This document shows positions 33,731-43,389 of a DNA stretch of 64,000 nucleotides, piece by piece. Below the pieces are notes generated by a model. The model did not search any database. It saw only the letters and a list, made by a program, of their open reading frames with translations, and was not told the origin of the DNA. The position numbers were made by a program, and so were the translations under genes. The stretch spans positions 409,579-473,578 of the forward strand of contig CAUYUJ010007469.1 in the NCBI GenBank assembly GCA_963575745.1. The letters run 5' to 3'. Position 1 is the first letter of the stretch. Every line of letters starts with the position of its first letter. This DNA comes from Prorocentrum cordatum (Eukaryota; Sar; Dinophyceae; Prorocentrales; Prorocentraceae).

Positions 33731-35275
33731 CCTCCTCCTCCTCCTCCTCCTCCTCCTCCTCCTCCTCCTCCTTCTCCTCCTCCTCCTCCTCCTCCTCCTC
33801 CTCCTCCTCCTCCTCCTCCGGCTCCTCCTCCTCCTCCTCCTTTGCCTTCTCCTCTGCCTCCTCCCTCCCTCCTCCCCCTCCTTCTGCTGCGCCCGGTCAC
33901 AGGGGCCGAGGCGCGGGGGTTCAGATTGCTGCTCTCGCCCGCCTGTTCCGTGCAGCTACCACGGGCCCGGTCGATGTGGACTACGATCGCCCCGGGCTGC
34001 CTCACAAGAGGCCGAGGACCATACAGGTATATGAGTTCGCAAGCCTAGAGCTTGCCACCACTACCAAGATCGGCGGTGTGCCGCCACCGAGGGAGGACGA
34101 TCCCGATCTCGGTGATTGTGGTAACACTTTGGCTTCCAAGGAGACCGAAATATCACCACCAATACCGAAATCTAGGATCATCTCCCCCATGTGGAGGCAA
34201 CCCCCTGTGCTGGTGTTGGTGCCAATTTCCAGGCCTACAATAATTTGGAGACTGCATCCCATGGCTCGTAATTTGGTTATGGCGGAGATGTTTGCAACAG
34301 ACCATGAATTATGGGGTACGCAGCCTTCCCTCTCGTCGCCCTCGGCAGGTACCGCAGTGGGTCATCCACATCTTCTGGGCAGGAAGCCTGCTGTGACGCC
34401 TCTCCTCGTCTGTGGTATGCCCGAGAGTTGACATTGTGTGGTAGCCCCAGGATCATTCTCACACATGAGGCACACACAAGCTCTTCGGCCCCATCCCTCC
34501 GTTCCTCCCCTCTTTCCCCCCCCTCCCGTCCGCGCCCGCGGGTCGTTGACCGCGCGTCTGCGCACGAGTGCGTGGGCGATCGCCGCGGGTTCCACGGCGC
34601 TGCTCCGTGGGCGCGCCCGCACCCGCGTCCGCCCCCGTGACATCTGGAGGACGGGGATCCTCCGGTCACGGCTTCTGTCCCCGCGCCAAGGTGCGGAAAA
34701 CCGTCGCGCCTGGAGAGGGGGAGTCCACCTGTGATTGGGCATTGCTCGGACGTGTGCGGTCAACCTCGGCGAGGTACATCAAGGAGCTTACTGCCTCATG
34801 TTGCGAACATTCGCGCACGAAGTCGAACAAAGCACGGGGAATGGACGTCTGAGCGATGGCTGTGAGTGACGGTTCTCGTCTCGCTCCACCGTCGCCACCA
34901 TCGCAACAGCATGCCAGGGAGCGAGTGCCTGAGCCAGAGGGTCGGGTCGGGTCGGCCAGTCACCTTCCTTCCCTCCTTGGTCGGCGCAGCTGCTCCTCCT
35001 CCTCCTCCTCCTCCTCCTCCTCCTCCTCCTCCTCCTCCCCCTCCTCCTCCTCCTCCTCCTCCTCCTCCTCCTCCTCCTCCTCCTCCTCCCCCTCCTCCTC
35101 CTCGTCTTCCTCCTCGTGTTATTCCTCCCCTCCTCCTCCTCCTCCTCCTCCTCTTCCTCCTCCTCCTCCTCCTCCTCCTCCTCCTCCCCCTCCTCCCCCT
35201 CCCCTCCTCCTCCTCCTCCTCCTCCTCCTCCTCCTCCTCCTCCTCCTCCTCCTCCTCCTCCCCCGCCTCCTCTGT
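33731..35275. repeat. (TCC)n arrays with intervening intronic DNA
   Basis: TCC arrays at about 33731-33845 and 34993-35275, the second 280 bp long with CTC/TCC phase changes. Between them, 33900-34950 is ordinary sequence. The part at 34060-34330 is AT-richer with repeated GATC/AAT..CC blocks and no recognised gene. Confidence 0.75.
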
Positions 35276-35464
35276 AATCCTCCCCCTCCTCCTCCCTTTC
35301 CCCTCCTCCCGGGCGGGCTTGGCGGCGAGGGCCGGCGCCAGCGCGGCCGACGAGCCCGCGGGCCGCGCCCGGCAGAAGGCGCACCAGACAGAGGAGGAGG
35401 CGAAGAGGGCGGCCGCGGAGGGGGAGCGGGGGAGGCCTGAGGCGTAGAGGCCTATAGACCCCAA

Positions 35465-35600
35465 TCGAGTCTTCGGATGCACCTCCTGGGAGGTCGAATT
35501 CTGATGTTGCCCTGGTCCGAAGTCCGGCTGACTCCCGCTGAACACCGCTTAGTCCGGCTTAATCCCGCTTAATCCGAGGCCCACTCCTGCGCAACAGCTC
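35465..35600 (+). repeat. Dispersed repeat with TTAATCCCGC decamers, copy 2
   Basis: CTTCGGATGCACCTCCTGGG, GATGTTGCCCTGGTCCGAAG and several CGGCTTAATCCCGCTTAATC units. A further shared block, CCGACGAAAACCTCCCAGTA then GTTGCCTCCTA at 35624, matches 19855-19885. Confidence 0.7.
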
Positions 35601-36167
35601 CCAAATGGGGCTTAATCTAATTTTTCCGACGAAAACCTCCCAGTAGTTGCCTCCTAACGAGTCCTGGAACAATCACGGCGGAGGACTTTTGTGCTACGCT
35701 CGGCCTCTGGGGGACCTCACGTGGCCTCGGGACCTTCCAAACACGACCCATGGTGACAGATTGGCTCCAGGTGAGGGGTCGAGGTCTGAGGGGGTCGACG
35801 CTGCTGTTGTGGACAGAAGCCGCAACGTCGAGGGTCTGGGGAGTCTACACCACAAGGAATGTGCGGGCAGCCTCGGGCACCCAGAACCGGTGTACCGGGT
35901 ACTGGATCAGCTCGGGGCTCAAGAGACGGGGTTCAATGCAAACGGGGTTCAGCCAGGGCACCGGATCCTGCAGGATCCTGCGAAAATCCCTTTCTGGCTG
36001 ACCCGGATTAGCGAGCCGCTCGTGGCCGCGCGGCGGCCGCGCATATTGGCTGACCCGGGTTTGCGAAGACCTGCGTTGCAGTGTTTGTTCCTGCATTGCA
36101 GTTTTTTGGTTTCTTGCTGACCCGGGTCTGGATTGTTCCGGGTCAGAAGATCCCCGATCAACACGAA

Positions 36168-36360
36168 CGAAACGGGTACGGAAAGAATGGGTACGATGCC
36201 CAACAGCAGTTCCTGTCCACTTTGGACAGGACTCGCTGTCCACGCCGCCGCGGCCTGTGCCAACTCGAGACAGAAGGACGCCTGCCCAACAGCGGCCGCT
36301 GTTGGTTTGGGACAACACTTGTTATTGGGCATTGTACCCATTCTGTCCGTACCCATTCCG
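36168..36360 (+). repeat. TIR element family C, copy 2
   Basis: The left arm begins GGGTACGGAAAGAATGGGTA (36174) and pairs with a right arm ending CTGTCCGTACCC; about 26 of 28 positions are complementary. It contains CCTGTCCACTTTGGACAGG (hairpin) and the palindrome AACAGCGGCCGCTGTT. It lies in the intron between the JmjC exons at 33608 and 36859. Confidence 0.85.
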
Positions 36361-36480
36361 GGCGTCCACACTGGAAGGTTGGCGGTCAGCATCGGAAGCT
36401 CCACACAACACACCACCAAGCGACAGGGCGAGTCACAAGAGAACGGCTCGGGAACCTTGGCTCACAGTCGCCGGCGGCAG

Positions 36481-36858
36481 GACCAGCCTCTTCTACACGG
36501 TGACGTTCGCTCACGTTCGTGCGACGACTCCTCGCTTCGTTGCCGCCCGTCCCCTCTTTCCTCGTTCTCGGGAACTGGGACACATACATTGCCAGTGGCG
36601 GGCTGCTTCTCAATCCCATGACTTTTTGAGGGTTGGGGGCGACGTCGGGGCGGTGTGGTGTATACTTGTTGTTCCGCTTCCCAGGAACCAGCGAAGCATG
36701 TATACACCAGGGTCCCGTATACACCCAGATCCGCTTTCCTGTGCGAATTTAGGCGCCGGGCCGGAGCAGGCGTCGGTGTATAGAGTTCGGTTCCTTACGT
36801 TCTCCTCCCCAAAAAAGGGCGCTGTGCTGCCGTGGGAATTCAGAGCCGCTGGCGGCAG
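36481..36858 (+). other. Intron unit bounded by perfect 18-bp direct repeats
   Basis: GGCAGGACCAGCCTCTTC occurs at 36476-36493 and again at 36854-36871, exactly across the exon acceptor; a third copy with two differences is at the upstream donor (33650-33667). The 378-bp segment therefore looks like a complete GA-AG intron in its own right, stacked behind another intron at the same site. No terminal inverted repeats were seen in it. Confidence 0.6.
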
Positions 36859-36930
36859 GACCAGCCTCTTCGACCCGTCCGCCCCGGACTTCGGCACGTA
36901 CCCGAGGGCCCGCAACGCGACGCCCTACAG
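36859..36930 (+). CDS. JmjC core exon (S-F-D-P..PD segment)
   Basis: A 72-bp exon, one base plus 23 codons plus AG: TSLFDPSAPDFGTYPRAR then NATPY. It matches the 'S.vd..nPD...fP.f..a.p' stretch that precedes the second iron ligand. The acceptor is GGCGGCAG; the donor is CTACAG/GAGCCC (GA type). AG plus C of the next exon makes Ser. Confidence 0.87.
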
Positions 36931-37187
36931 GAGCCCACTCGCGCGCCCCGGCGCCTCCGGGGGCGGGGAGAACGGGAGGGGGGGGTCCGAGGGGGGAGGA
37001 CGGGGAAGGGGGCGGGCTACGACCGCCCCCCTTTCCAATGGGAGGTCCTGGCCCGCGGGTTCCGGGGCCCTTGTGAGCCTCTTCCTGGCCCCTCCTCCCC
37101 CTCTTCGTGTTTCGCCTCGGGTCAGGGCTCGGCCTCTGTACCTTCCGTAGCCCTCTGGGCTTAGCGCATTGATGTCTGTGGCGCTGT

Positions 37188-37222
<35 letters not shown>
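37188..37222 (+). repeat. (GA)n dinucleotide array
   Basis: About 17 GA units within the intron between the JmjC exons at 36859 and 37667. Confidence 0.9.
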
Positions 37223-37223
<1 letters not shown>

Positions 37224-37666
37224 ATTCTCCCTACGATGCCTCCGATGGTGATTCGCTGCATCGGGCCGAACGGGATTCGATGTTTTCGCACGGTTTTTTC
37301 GTGAGTCGCAGGCGGGTTCCAGCCTCAAAGTGCTCTCCAGCAGCTGCGCCTCGCCGAGGGCGCTCTGGGGGTGCCGGAGAGCAGAGCTACAGTCGGGGCG
37401 CTGAAGAAGGAAACCTTTTCGTTGGGGAGGGGCTCCGTTGTCCTTCAATGTTTCACAGATTGCCTTTGGTTCTCCGTGAGTTTGCGATGGGGAATCGAAG
37501 TTCTTCGATTGTACTCCCTTGGGGGCCCGTCGCCGATGCATCGCCGACTCCAGGTCCCCCCCCCTCAGCTGACCCGCCGCTGGCCTTGCCCCTCGTCCCT
37601 TCCCCCCCTTCCCCGCGCCCGCCCCGAGCCCCCCCCCCGTGCGGCGTGTCGCGCCCCGCCCCCCAG

Positions 37667-37708
37667 CGTCGTGGTCGAGGAGGGCGAGACCGTGATCCTG
37701 CCGTCGAG
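37667..37708 (+). CDS. JmjC core exon (G-E-T strand)
   Basis: A 42-bp exon reading VVVEEGETVILPS plus AG. This is the 'l.pGE.lfiPs' strand immediately before the distal iron ligand. Acceptor CCCCCCAG. The donor AG/GTGGCTCC is the only GT donor in the gene. The intron begins GTGGCTCCACC while the next exon begins GTGGTTCCACT, so reading straight through would mimic the correct protein (RWLHH versus RWFHW) before diverging. Confidence 0.88.
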
Positions 37709-37934
37709 GTGGCTCCACCACCGCTTTTCCTCCTCCTCCTTCTCCAACCTCCCCCTCCTTCTCCTCCTCCTCCTCCTCCTCCGCCTCCTCCGCCTCCCTC
37801 CTCCCTCCTCCTCCAACCACCTCCTCTCCTTATGCATAATTTATCTCTGTGGCGCCCCGAGGCTTGTTTTTAGGGCGGGCCGGGCGTTTCGCCTGAGACT
37901 TCGTCACCGCTTATGACCATGAAGCTCAAAAAGT

Positions 37935-38275
37935 GGCAACAATTTCACAGATTGAGGGCGGCTGGTGTTCAACATGTGGTTCTCGCTTGAGGGCCGCGCA
38001 CAGTTGTTTTAACAAATTCTCAAGAGTCTCACAGTTTGAGGGCGGATCGTTTTCAACATTTGGCTCTCGCTTTAGCGCCGCGCACATGTGTTTACACATT
38101 TGCAAGAGTTTCACGGATTCAGGGCGGGCCGTTTTCAACATGTGGCTCTCGCCGTTGCGCCGCGCACATTCGTTTCAAACATTTGCCAGAGTTTCAAAGA
38201 TAGTGGGCGGGCCGTTTTCAGACTGTGGCTCTCGCCTAAGCGCCGCGCGCATTGGTTTTTGCGCATATTCGCTTA
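37935..38275 (+). repeat. Approximately 82-bp satellite, 4 copies
   Basis: Unit: TTTCACAGATTGAGGGCGGG, CCGTTTTCAACATGTGGCTC, TCGC(T/C)T(A/G)AGCGCCGCGCACA followed by TTTGTTT-A-CA(A/T)TT. Units start near 37947, 38027, 38110 and 38193. Not seen elsewhere in the window. Confidence 0.85.
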
Positions 38276-38279
38276 TCCT

Positions 38280-38600
38280 GTGATCAGGAGCCCACTGATC
38301 AGCTTACCAGAATTTATGTTCTGGAAAGGCTCAGTGCCATAGTTACTTTAATTCGCGGCGTGGAAGTACCAGGAATGGCGTTCCAGCGCGATTCAGGCTA
38401 GTCAAGACGCAACCGTCAGCTTGATCCGTGGCGTTGGACTCCCGAGACTAATGTTGTGGCATTCTTCAGGGTCTTCAAACGGTTGTCTTCCAACGAGGCA
38501 GTTCCTTCAGTGGAAATGGACCGTTGCAGAGGATTATGAAGAGGGAGCTTAGAGGGAGGGTCTATTCCAATATCTTTGATGACTCTTGGGTTTACTCTGG
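38280..38600. other. Intronic DNA, no feature
   Basis: Ordinary low-GC sequence between the 82-bp satellite and a TCC array. Nothing recognised. Confidence 0.4.
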
Positions 38601-38604
38601 CCCT

Positions 38605-38790
38605 CCTCCTCCTCCTCCTCCTCCTCCTCCTTCTCAACCTCCCCCTCCTCTCTTTCCTCCTCCTCCTCCTCCTCCTCCTCCTCATCCTCCTCATCCTCCT
38701 CCTCCTCCAACCTCCCCCACCTCCTCCGCCTCCTCCTCTTCTTCTTCCTCCCCCCCCTCCTCCTTCTCGTCCTCCTCTCCTCGCTTCTCC
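38605..38790. repeat. (TCC)n array
   Basis: TCC/CTC triplets with a few CAT and AAC interruptions. A second pair of TCC blocks lies at 39628-39800 and 39845-40060 in the same intron. Confidence 0.8.
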
Positions 38791-39603
38791 TTCTCAGGAT
38801 CAGGCTGCGGGCACTTGTTTCCTGTGACAGGTGCTGCTCTGGGACCCCCCCGGCGCCGCTGGGCTTCAGCGGGCTGGGGGGGGCAGGAAAAGCGTGGGCC
38901 GGTCGCGGCCGCCAGATGACAATGGGGGGGAGCCCCCGAGGGAGACCGACCACAAAAGGGGACGGCACGAGGGGGAGCAGCGAAAGAACAAGCAGGGATG
39001 GAGGAGCGGAGGAGGGACCGACAGGGGCAGCAGGTACGAGCGCAGTGGAGCGAGGCGAGAGGAGGAGGGGGGAAGGGCACCCCGTGCCCCCCGAAAAAGG
39101 CCGACGCAGCACCCACCCCTAGGAGAGCGGGAGGAGGGGCAGGAGAGGAGGAGAGGACAGAGGGGGGAAGGGGAAAGATAGGGGGGCGTGTTCGTCTTAC
39201 TTGGCTGGCACAGGGCCCGGTCGGCCGAGGTGGGCTTGCACACTCCCCACTCTGCTGTGGCCCACGGTGCCCCTGGGGGGCCGAGGTCGCTCTGCAACCC
39301 CCCCTCGCACATTGCCCGTGGCCTGTGTCGGTCTCGCACACGTGACCTCGCCGACGTCCTTCATCACGATGCTGCCGCCCGCCCTGGCGGCGAAGCCCAA
39401 GCGGCGCTGCGCGGCGCGAGTGGGTCTCGGCAGGGGCCCGGGCTGGGGCCTGCCGGAAGGCGCCTCGTTGAGCAAGCTCACTTGGTTGGCGTTCGTGGCG
39501 GCAGACTTGGTCGCGGGGCGCCGAGCCCTCCATGGCCCGGGCCGCGCCTGGGTGCCGCCGGTTCGCCCTCTGGGGCGGGGGCGGGCTCGGGCGCACGCGC
39601 AAT

Positions 39604-39622
39604 TTGCCAGAATGGCTACGGA
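39604..39622 (-). other. Possible DinoSL relic on the minus strand
   Basis: The reverse complement begins TCCGTAGCCATTCTGGC, matching 16 of the first 17 bases of the spliced leader before diverging (AAATTG instead of TCAAG). Downstream on the minus strand (39603 to about 39345) is GC-rich DNA with two overlapping open frames, one containing GGSIVMKDVGE next to a GT. It may be the 5' end of a decayed retrocopy lying antisense in the JmjC intron. Confidence 0.45.
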
Positions 39623-40740
39623 TCCCTCCTCCTCCTCCTCCTCCTCCTCCTCCTCCTTGTCCTTCTTCTCATTTTCCTTGTCCTCCTCCTCCTCATCCTC
39701 CTCCTCCTCCTCAGCAGCAGCAGCAGCATCCTCCTCTCGCTGTCGCTTCTCCTCCTCCTCCATCTTCTCCTCCTCCTCTTCCTCCTCCTCCTCGTGCCCG
39801 ACGTCCCCTGCTCCGACGCATCATGCTCCTCTGCATGCTCCCCCTCCTCCTCCTCCTCCTCCTCCTCCTCCTCCTCCTCCTCCTCCTCCCCAGCGTCCCC
39901 CGCTACGACGCACCATGGTCCTCCGCATCTTCCCCTTGCATTTCCTCCTCCTCCTCGCTTCTCTCCGAGTCCTCTTCCTCATCATCATCCATTTGCTCCG
40001 CCTCCTCGTCCTCCTCCTCCTTCTGCTCCTCCTCCTCCTCCAGTCTTCTTTTCAGGTACTTCGCTCGCGCCCCGCGCTTCCAGCGGCAGGCTCTGCGGCA
40101 AGGCAGGCAGTGGAATTGGACGCTTCATCTGCGGTGGGCTCCTCCCTCCTCGGCGCAGGCTATCGCAATGGTTTCCCTGGAGGCCCCGTCAGACCCAGGG
40201 GTCCAGATGGCGGGCGAGTTGCCGCATGGTTTTCAAGGGGCCCCCGAGGGGCCCAGGACCCCTCGAGGGACCCTGCCCGAGGAGGCCCCTCGAGGGGCCC
40301 TGCCCGAGGAGGCCCCGGGTCGAAGGGCCACCGAGTCCGTCACAGTCCGAGCCGCCCGTGGGCACGGCACCGTGGAGAGTTGGTGGGAATGTTCTTTCGG
40401 AGTTCCCAGTCGTCGCCGAATCGCCGCTCGGTCTCCCCTTTTGCACCTCCTGTGCCGAGCACGCCACGATCTCCGAGGAAGAAGCCCGGTGTCTGAGGGC
40501 GGCCTGACAGGCGCCCCGAGGCTTCCGTGCAGCGTCAAGGGAAAATGAGTCTGGACGCGTTTGCCAGGCCAGCCCATCCCAAGAGGGCCTCCAAGCTGGG
40601 CCCCCTCCCTCGCCCGGGGCTTGGCCCGCGCCAGGGTCGGGCCCAGAGGGCTCGGGCGGCGGTCCGGCCGAGGGAGCGCCAGAGGGCTCGGGGGGCGGGG
40701 CTGTTTTGCCAGCGCTCGGGCGCGGGGTCTGCATGCGGTG

Positions 40741-40920
40741 GGTCCGCGTCGTGTCGACCAGCGCCGACCCCGCCGCTGGTGTCTCAACGTCCAACGCCCC
40801 CGGCGGCCCAGGATCGGTCGAGGTCGCACGGTCGGACGTTTCGGAAGCGTCCGATCGTTCCAGGCGCAACGAATCCCTGCGGTGTCAGGAACCAGCGCCG
40901 GGGTCGGCACGACACGAGCC
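40741..40920 (+). repeat. TIR element family E, copy 2
   Basis: Left GGTCCGCGTCGTGTCGACCA, right GGGGTCGGCACGACACGAGC. The interior CCCAGGATCGGTCGAGGTCG and a palindromic GTCGGACGTTTCGGAAGCGTC are in the same order as at 17869 and 58215. Confidence 0.7.
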
Positions 40921-41525
40921 CGCAGCATACCAGATCCGCGCCAGTGCTCCAGCCTGCACGACCCGGGCATCCCGCTGCTCCAGTGGTTGTTCGAGGCGTG
41001 GGCCCTGGAGGTCCGGACCCGAGTGGTTTTGCGTCCTGAACGGGTTCTGCTCCTCTGGTCCCCGGGGGCCAGGCGCGAGGTCTCCCGCGGAGGCCGACCC
41101 GCGGCTCAAGGCCGCCCGCTCCAGTTTTTGCTGGGGCGTCGGCTCTCTGGGCTGGGCCGCGCTGCTCGAGCCTCGGAGGAGGTCGGCTCCGAAGCTGAGG
41201 GCCGAGTCTTGCCCAGGCGCGCCCCTGGTCCCTGGCCCCCTGGCGGGGTGACTGCCCTCGGGCAGGACGACAGTGGTTCTCATCTGGGGGGGGTCGCGCC
41301 TGGGGGTTTGGGGGAGGCCTAGCTGGACCTCTCGCAGTGGAGGACACGGGTCCGGAGGGAAACGGGTCCTGAAGTTGCTGCCGTTTTCTGGCTCCCGGGG
41401 CCCCCCCAGGGGCACCCCAGGACTGTCAGAAAACGTATCAGGATTAAGATCTCGTCAGGGGGGAAGGTCCCGGGGTCCAGGACCCGCTTCCCTGCTCCCC
41501 CAATGCGAAGCTTCTGACCCCATCC

Positions 41526-41610
41526 GTCTCTCTCTGTCTCTCTCTTTCTCTCTCTCTCTCTGTGTCTCTCTCTCTCTCTCTCTTTCTCTCTTTTTCTCTT
41601 TCTTCTTTGA
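41526..41610 (+). repeat. (CT)n array
   Basis: CT dinucleotides with TTT and TGT interruptions. Confidence 0.9.
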
Positions 41611-41936
41611 TCTTATCCCTTTTTGGGCGTCCCATCCTCCTCCTCTTCCTCGTCTCGAGGGTCCCCAAAACAAAACAAGGGGGCCAGTCAGCGGGAGACT
41701 TGCGGATGCACCCCCCAGCTGGTTAAACGGACGGACCATTTATCGAGCGCCCCCTCATAGCAAATTGCCGAGGTGGGCCCAAAAGTTTCGCCCCCGACGA
41801 GTCTCCACAAAGTTGGGGATTTGGGCCGCCCTACCCGCCAACGTCGTTTGAGGTTGGAGCCGTCTGGGGCTCTGAGGTGGCCCAGAACTGGTCCCGGCCA
41901 GCAGGAATCGGCGGCGAGCGAGGGGTGGAAGTCAGA

Positions 41937-42105
41937 AGGGGCGCGCCTTCTCAGAAGGCGCGGAAGTCCCCGGGCCTTCTCAGAAGTTTTCTAAGCGTTC
42001 CCGAAGACACAGAAAATTTCTCAGAAGGCGCGAGGGCGTCTGAGAAGTCCCGCCGCCTTCTGAGAAGGCCTCATCCTTCTCACTTCCCCCCTCGCTCGCC
42101 GCCAA
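41937..42105 (+). repeat. TTCTCAGAAG hairpin repeat family M, copy 1
   Basis: Repeated CCTTCTCAGAAGG/TTCTGAGAAG palindromes, then AAGTCCCGCCGCCTTCTGAG and TCCTTCTCACTTCCCCCC. Colinear with 59780-59945. Confidence 0.7.
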
Positions 42106-42263
42106 AGGAAGGGCGTGCAGGTTCGAGGTTCTGGGTTTGGGATCTGTCTTTGGCCCTTTCCGCTTTCCCAGGGCCGTTTCTGGGCCCCGGGGCCGTCAGA
42201 AACGGATCTGGGGTGAAACACTGCACCAGATGGACCTTAGGCCGGACGGGACTAGGAGGAGGA

Positions 42264-42440
42264 TACAGTCAACCCGAACAGTAAGGATGGGCAACCTTCC
42301 CAATGGTACCCTTGCATCCTTGCCTCCTCGGTCCATCCTTCGCCACTTTCGTTGGCCGCGCCCCGCTCGAAAAGCTTCGAAATGGGTGTCCAAGGCCCTT
42401 GCATCCTTATCGCTTATCCTTACTATGCGGGTTGACTGTA
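42264..42440 (+). repeat. TIR element family D, copy 1
   Basis: The left arm TACAGTCAACCCGAACAGTA then AGGAT pairs with the right arm ATCCTTACTATGCGGGTTGA then CTGTA at 23 of 25 positions. The interior has TCGGTCCATCCTTCGCCACT, CCGCGCCCCGCTCGAAAAGC and GTGTCCAAGGCCCTTGCATC. It is the best-preserved copy and is located in the JmjC intron 37709-42961. Confidence 0.85.
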
Positions 42441-42725
42441 AATCCTGTCCAGAGCGTTCTGGGACGCGCTCAGAGCGTTCCGGAACGCTCCGAGAAGGCT
42501 GCGGTGCCCGAGACATCCGCCAGAGCCGCCTGATCTCAGAGATTCTCGATTGGTCCTCACCCGATTGATCGTAGTCCCGGCTGCGTTTTTGCAGGAGGTT
42601 CCAGAGACAGATTTCGAGCGGATTTCACCTCATGTCCCCTCCTCGCCGATTGCCTGGGGTGCCAACCAGTCCAGATCCCCTTGCCGCCTCCAGCGTTCGC
42701 AGAGGCCCGCTTCGGACAGCACCCA

Positions 42726-42729
42726 AGAG

Positions 42730-42785
<56 letters not shown>
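42726..42785 (+). repeat. (TTGC)n tetramer array
   Basis: About 14 perfect TTGC units. It is followed at 42792 by CGGAGGGTCTCATGTTCTTG, a block also present at 28469 and, with one change, at 56885. Confidence 0.92.
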
Positions 42786-42961
42786 CGCCTGGCGGAGGGT
42801 CTCATGTTCTTGACGTGTGTTGTTCTGTCCCAGGCCTGTCCGTACATCAACCATGGTGGAGACAGGGGTGGGAGCGAGAGAGACTGTCGAAACCACACTG
42901 CCCCGTGAAAGCTCACCTCACGGGTTCGCCCCCTCCCCTCCTCCCCCCCTGGCCCTCGGAG

Positions 42962-43012
42962 GTGGTTCCACTGGGCGAAGAGCCTCACGCCGTCCATCAC
43001 GCTCATGCGGAC
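42962..43012 (+). CDS. JmjC core exon with distal iron-binding His
   Basis: A 51-bp exon: one base, then WFHWAKSLTPSITLMR, then AC. The His of WFHW (42969-42971) is in the place of the third Fe(II) ligand, and 'sLtpSiTlm' is the strand that follows in this family. Acceptor CTCGGAG. Donor GGAC/GCGGCC is a GC donor without the usual preceding AG; AC plus G of the next exon makes Thr. Confidence 0.87.
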
Positions 43013-43039
43013 GCGGCCGCAGGGCACGGCGGCGGAGGA

Positions 43040-43380
43040 GGAGGAGGAGGAGGAGCAGCAGGAGCAGGAGCAGGAGCGGGAGCAGGAGCAGGAGAAGGAA
43101 AATGAGGAGTAGGCGTGGGAGGACGAGGAGCACGTAGTAAAAGGGGGGAGGGGATGGGGAGGAGGAAGAGAAGGAGGAGGAAGAAGAGGAGAAAGAGGAG
43201 GAGACATCGGAGGAGGATGAAGAAGCGGAGGAGGATCAGAAGGTACAGGAGGAGGAATAGGAGGCGGCAGAGGATGGAGCAGGGAGAGGAGGAGGAGGAG
43301 GAGGAGGAGGAGGAGGAGGAGGAGGAGGAGGAGGAGGAGGAGGAGGAGGAGGAAGAGGAGGAGGAGGAGGATGCGGAGGA
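43040..43380. repeat. (GGA)n array
   Basis: Purine-rich throughout, pure GGA at about 43287-43350. Poly-Glu frames are artefacts. Confidence 0.85.
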
Positions 43381-43389
43381 GCACGGCGC

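Noticed and set aside
33903-34026. Segment with good-looking splice sites (GTCACAG / CATACAG-GTATAT)
   Set aside because: Its 124-bp length would break the frame between the JmjC exons at 33608 and 36859, which already join perfectly without it; no domain match.
36481-36510. Alternative JmjC exon reading TSLFYTVTF at the internal 18-mer copy
   Set aside because: After TSLF the frame departs from the JmjC pattern (no D-P-S..P-D), whereas the copy at 36859 continues it; kept as an intron-duplication finding instead.
37148-37172. TCCGTAGCC at 37149, possible spliced-leader relic
   Set aside because: Only the first nine bases match; the rest (CTCTGGGCTTAG) differs too much from the leader.
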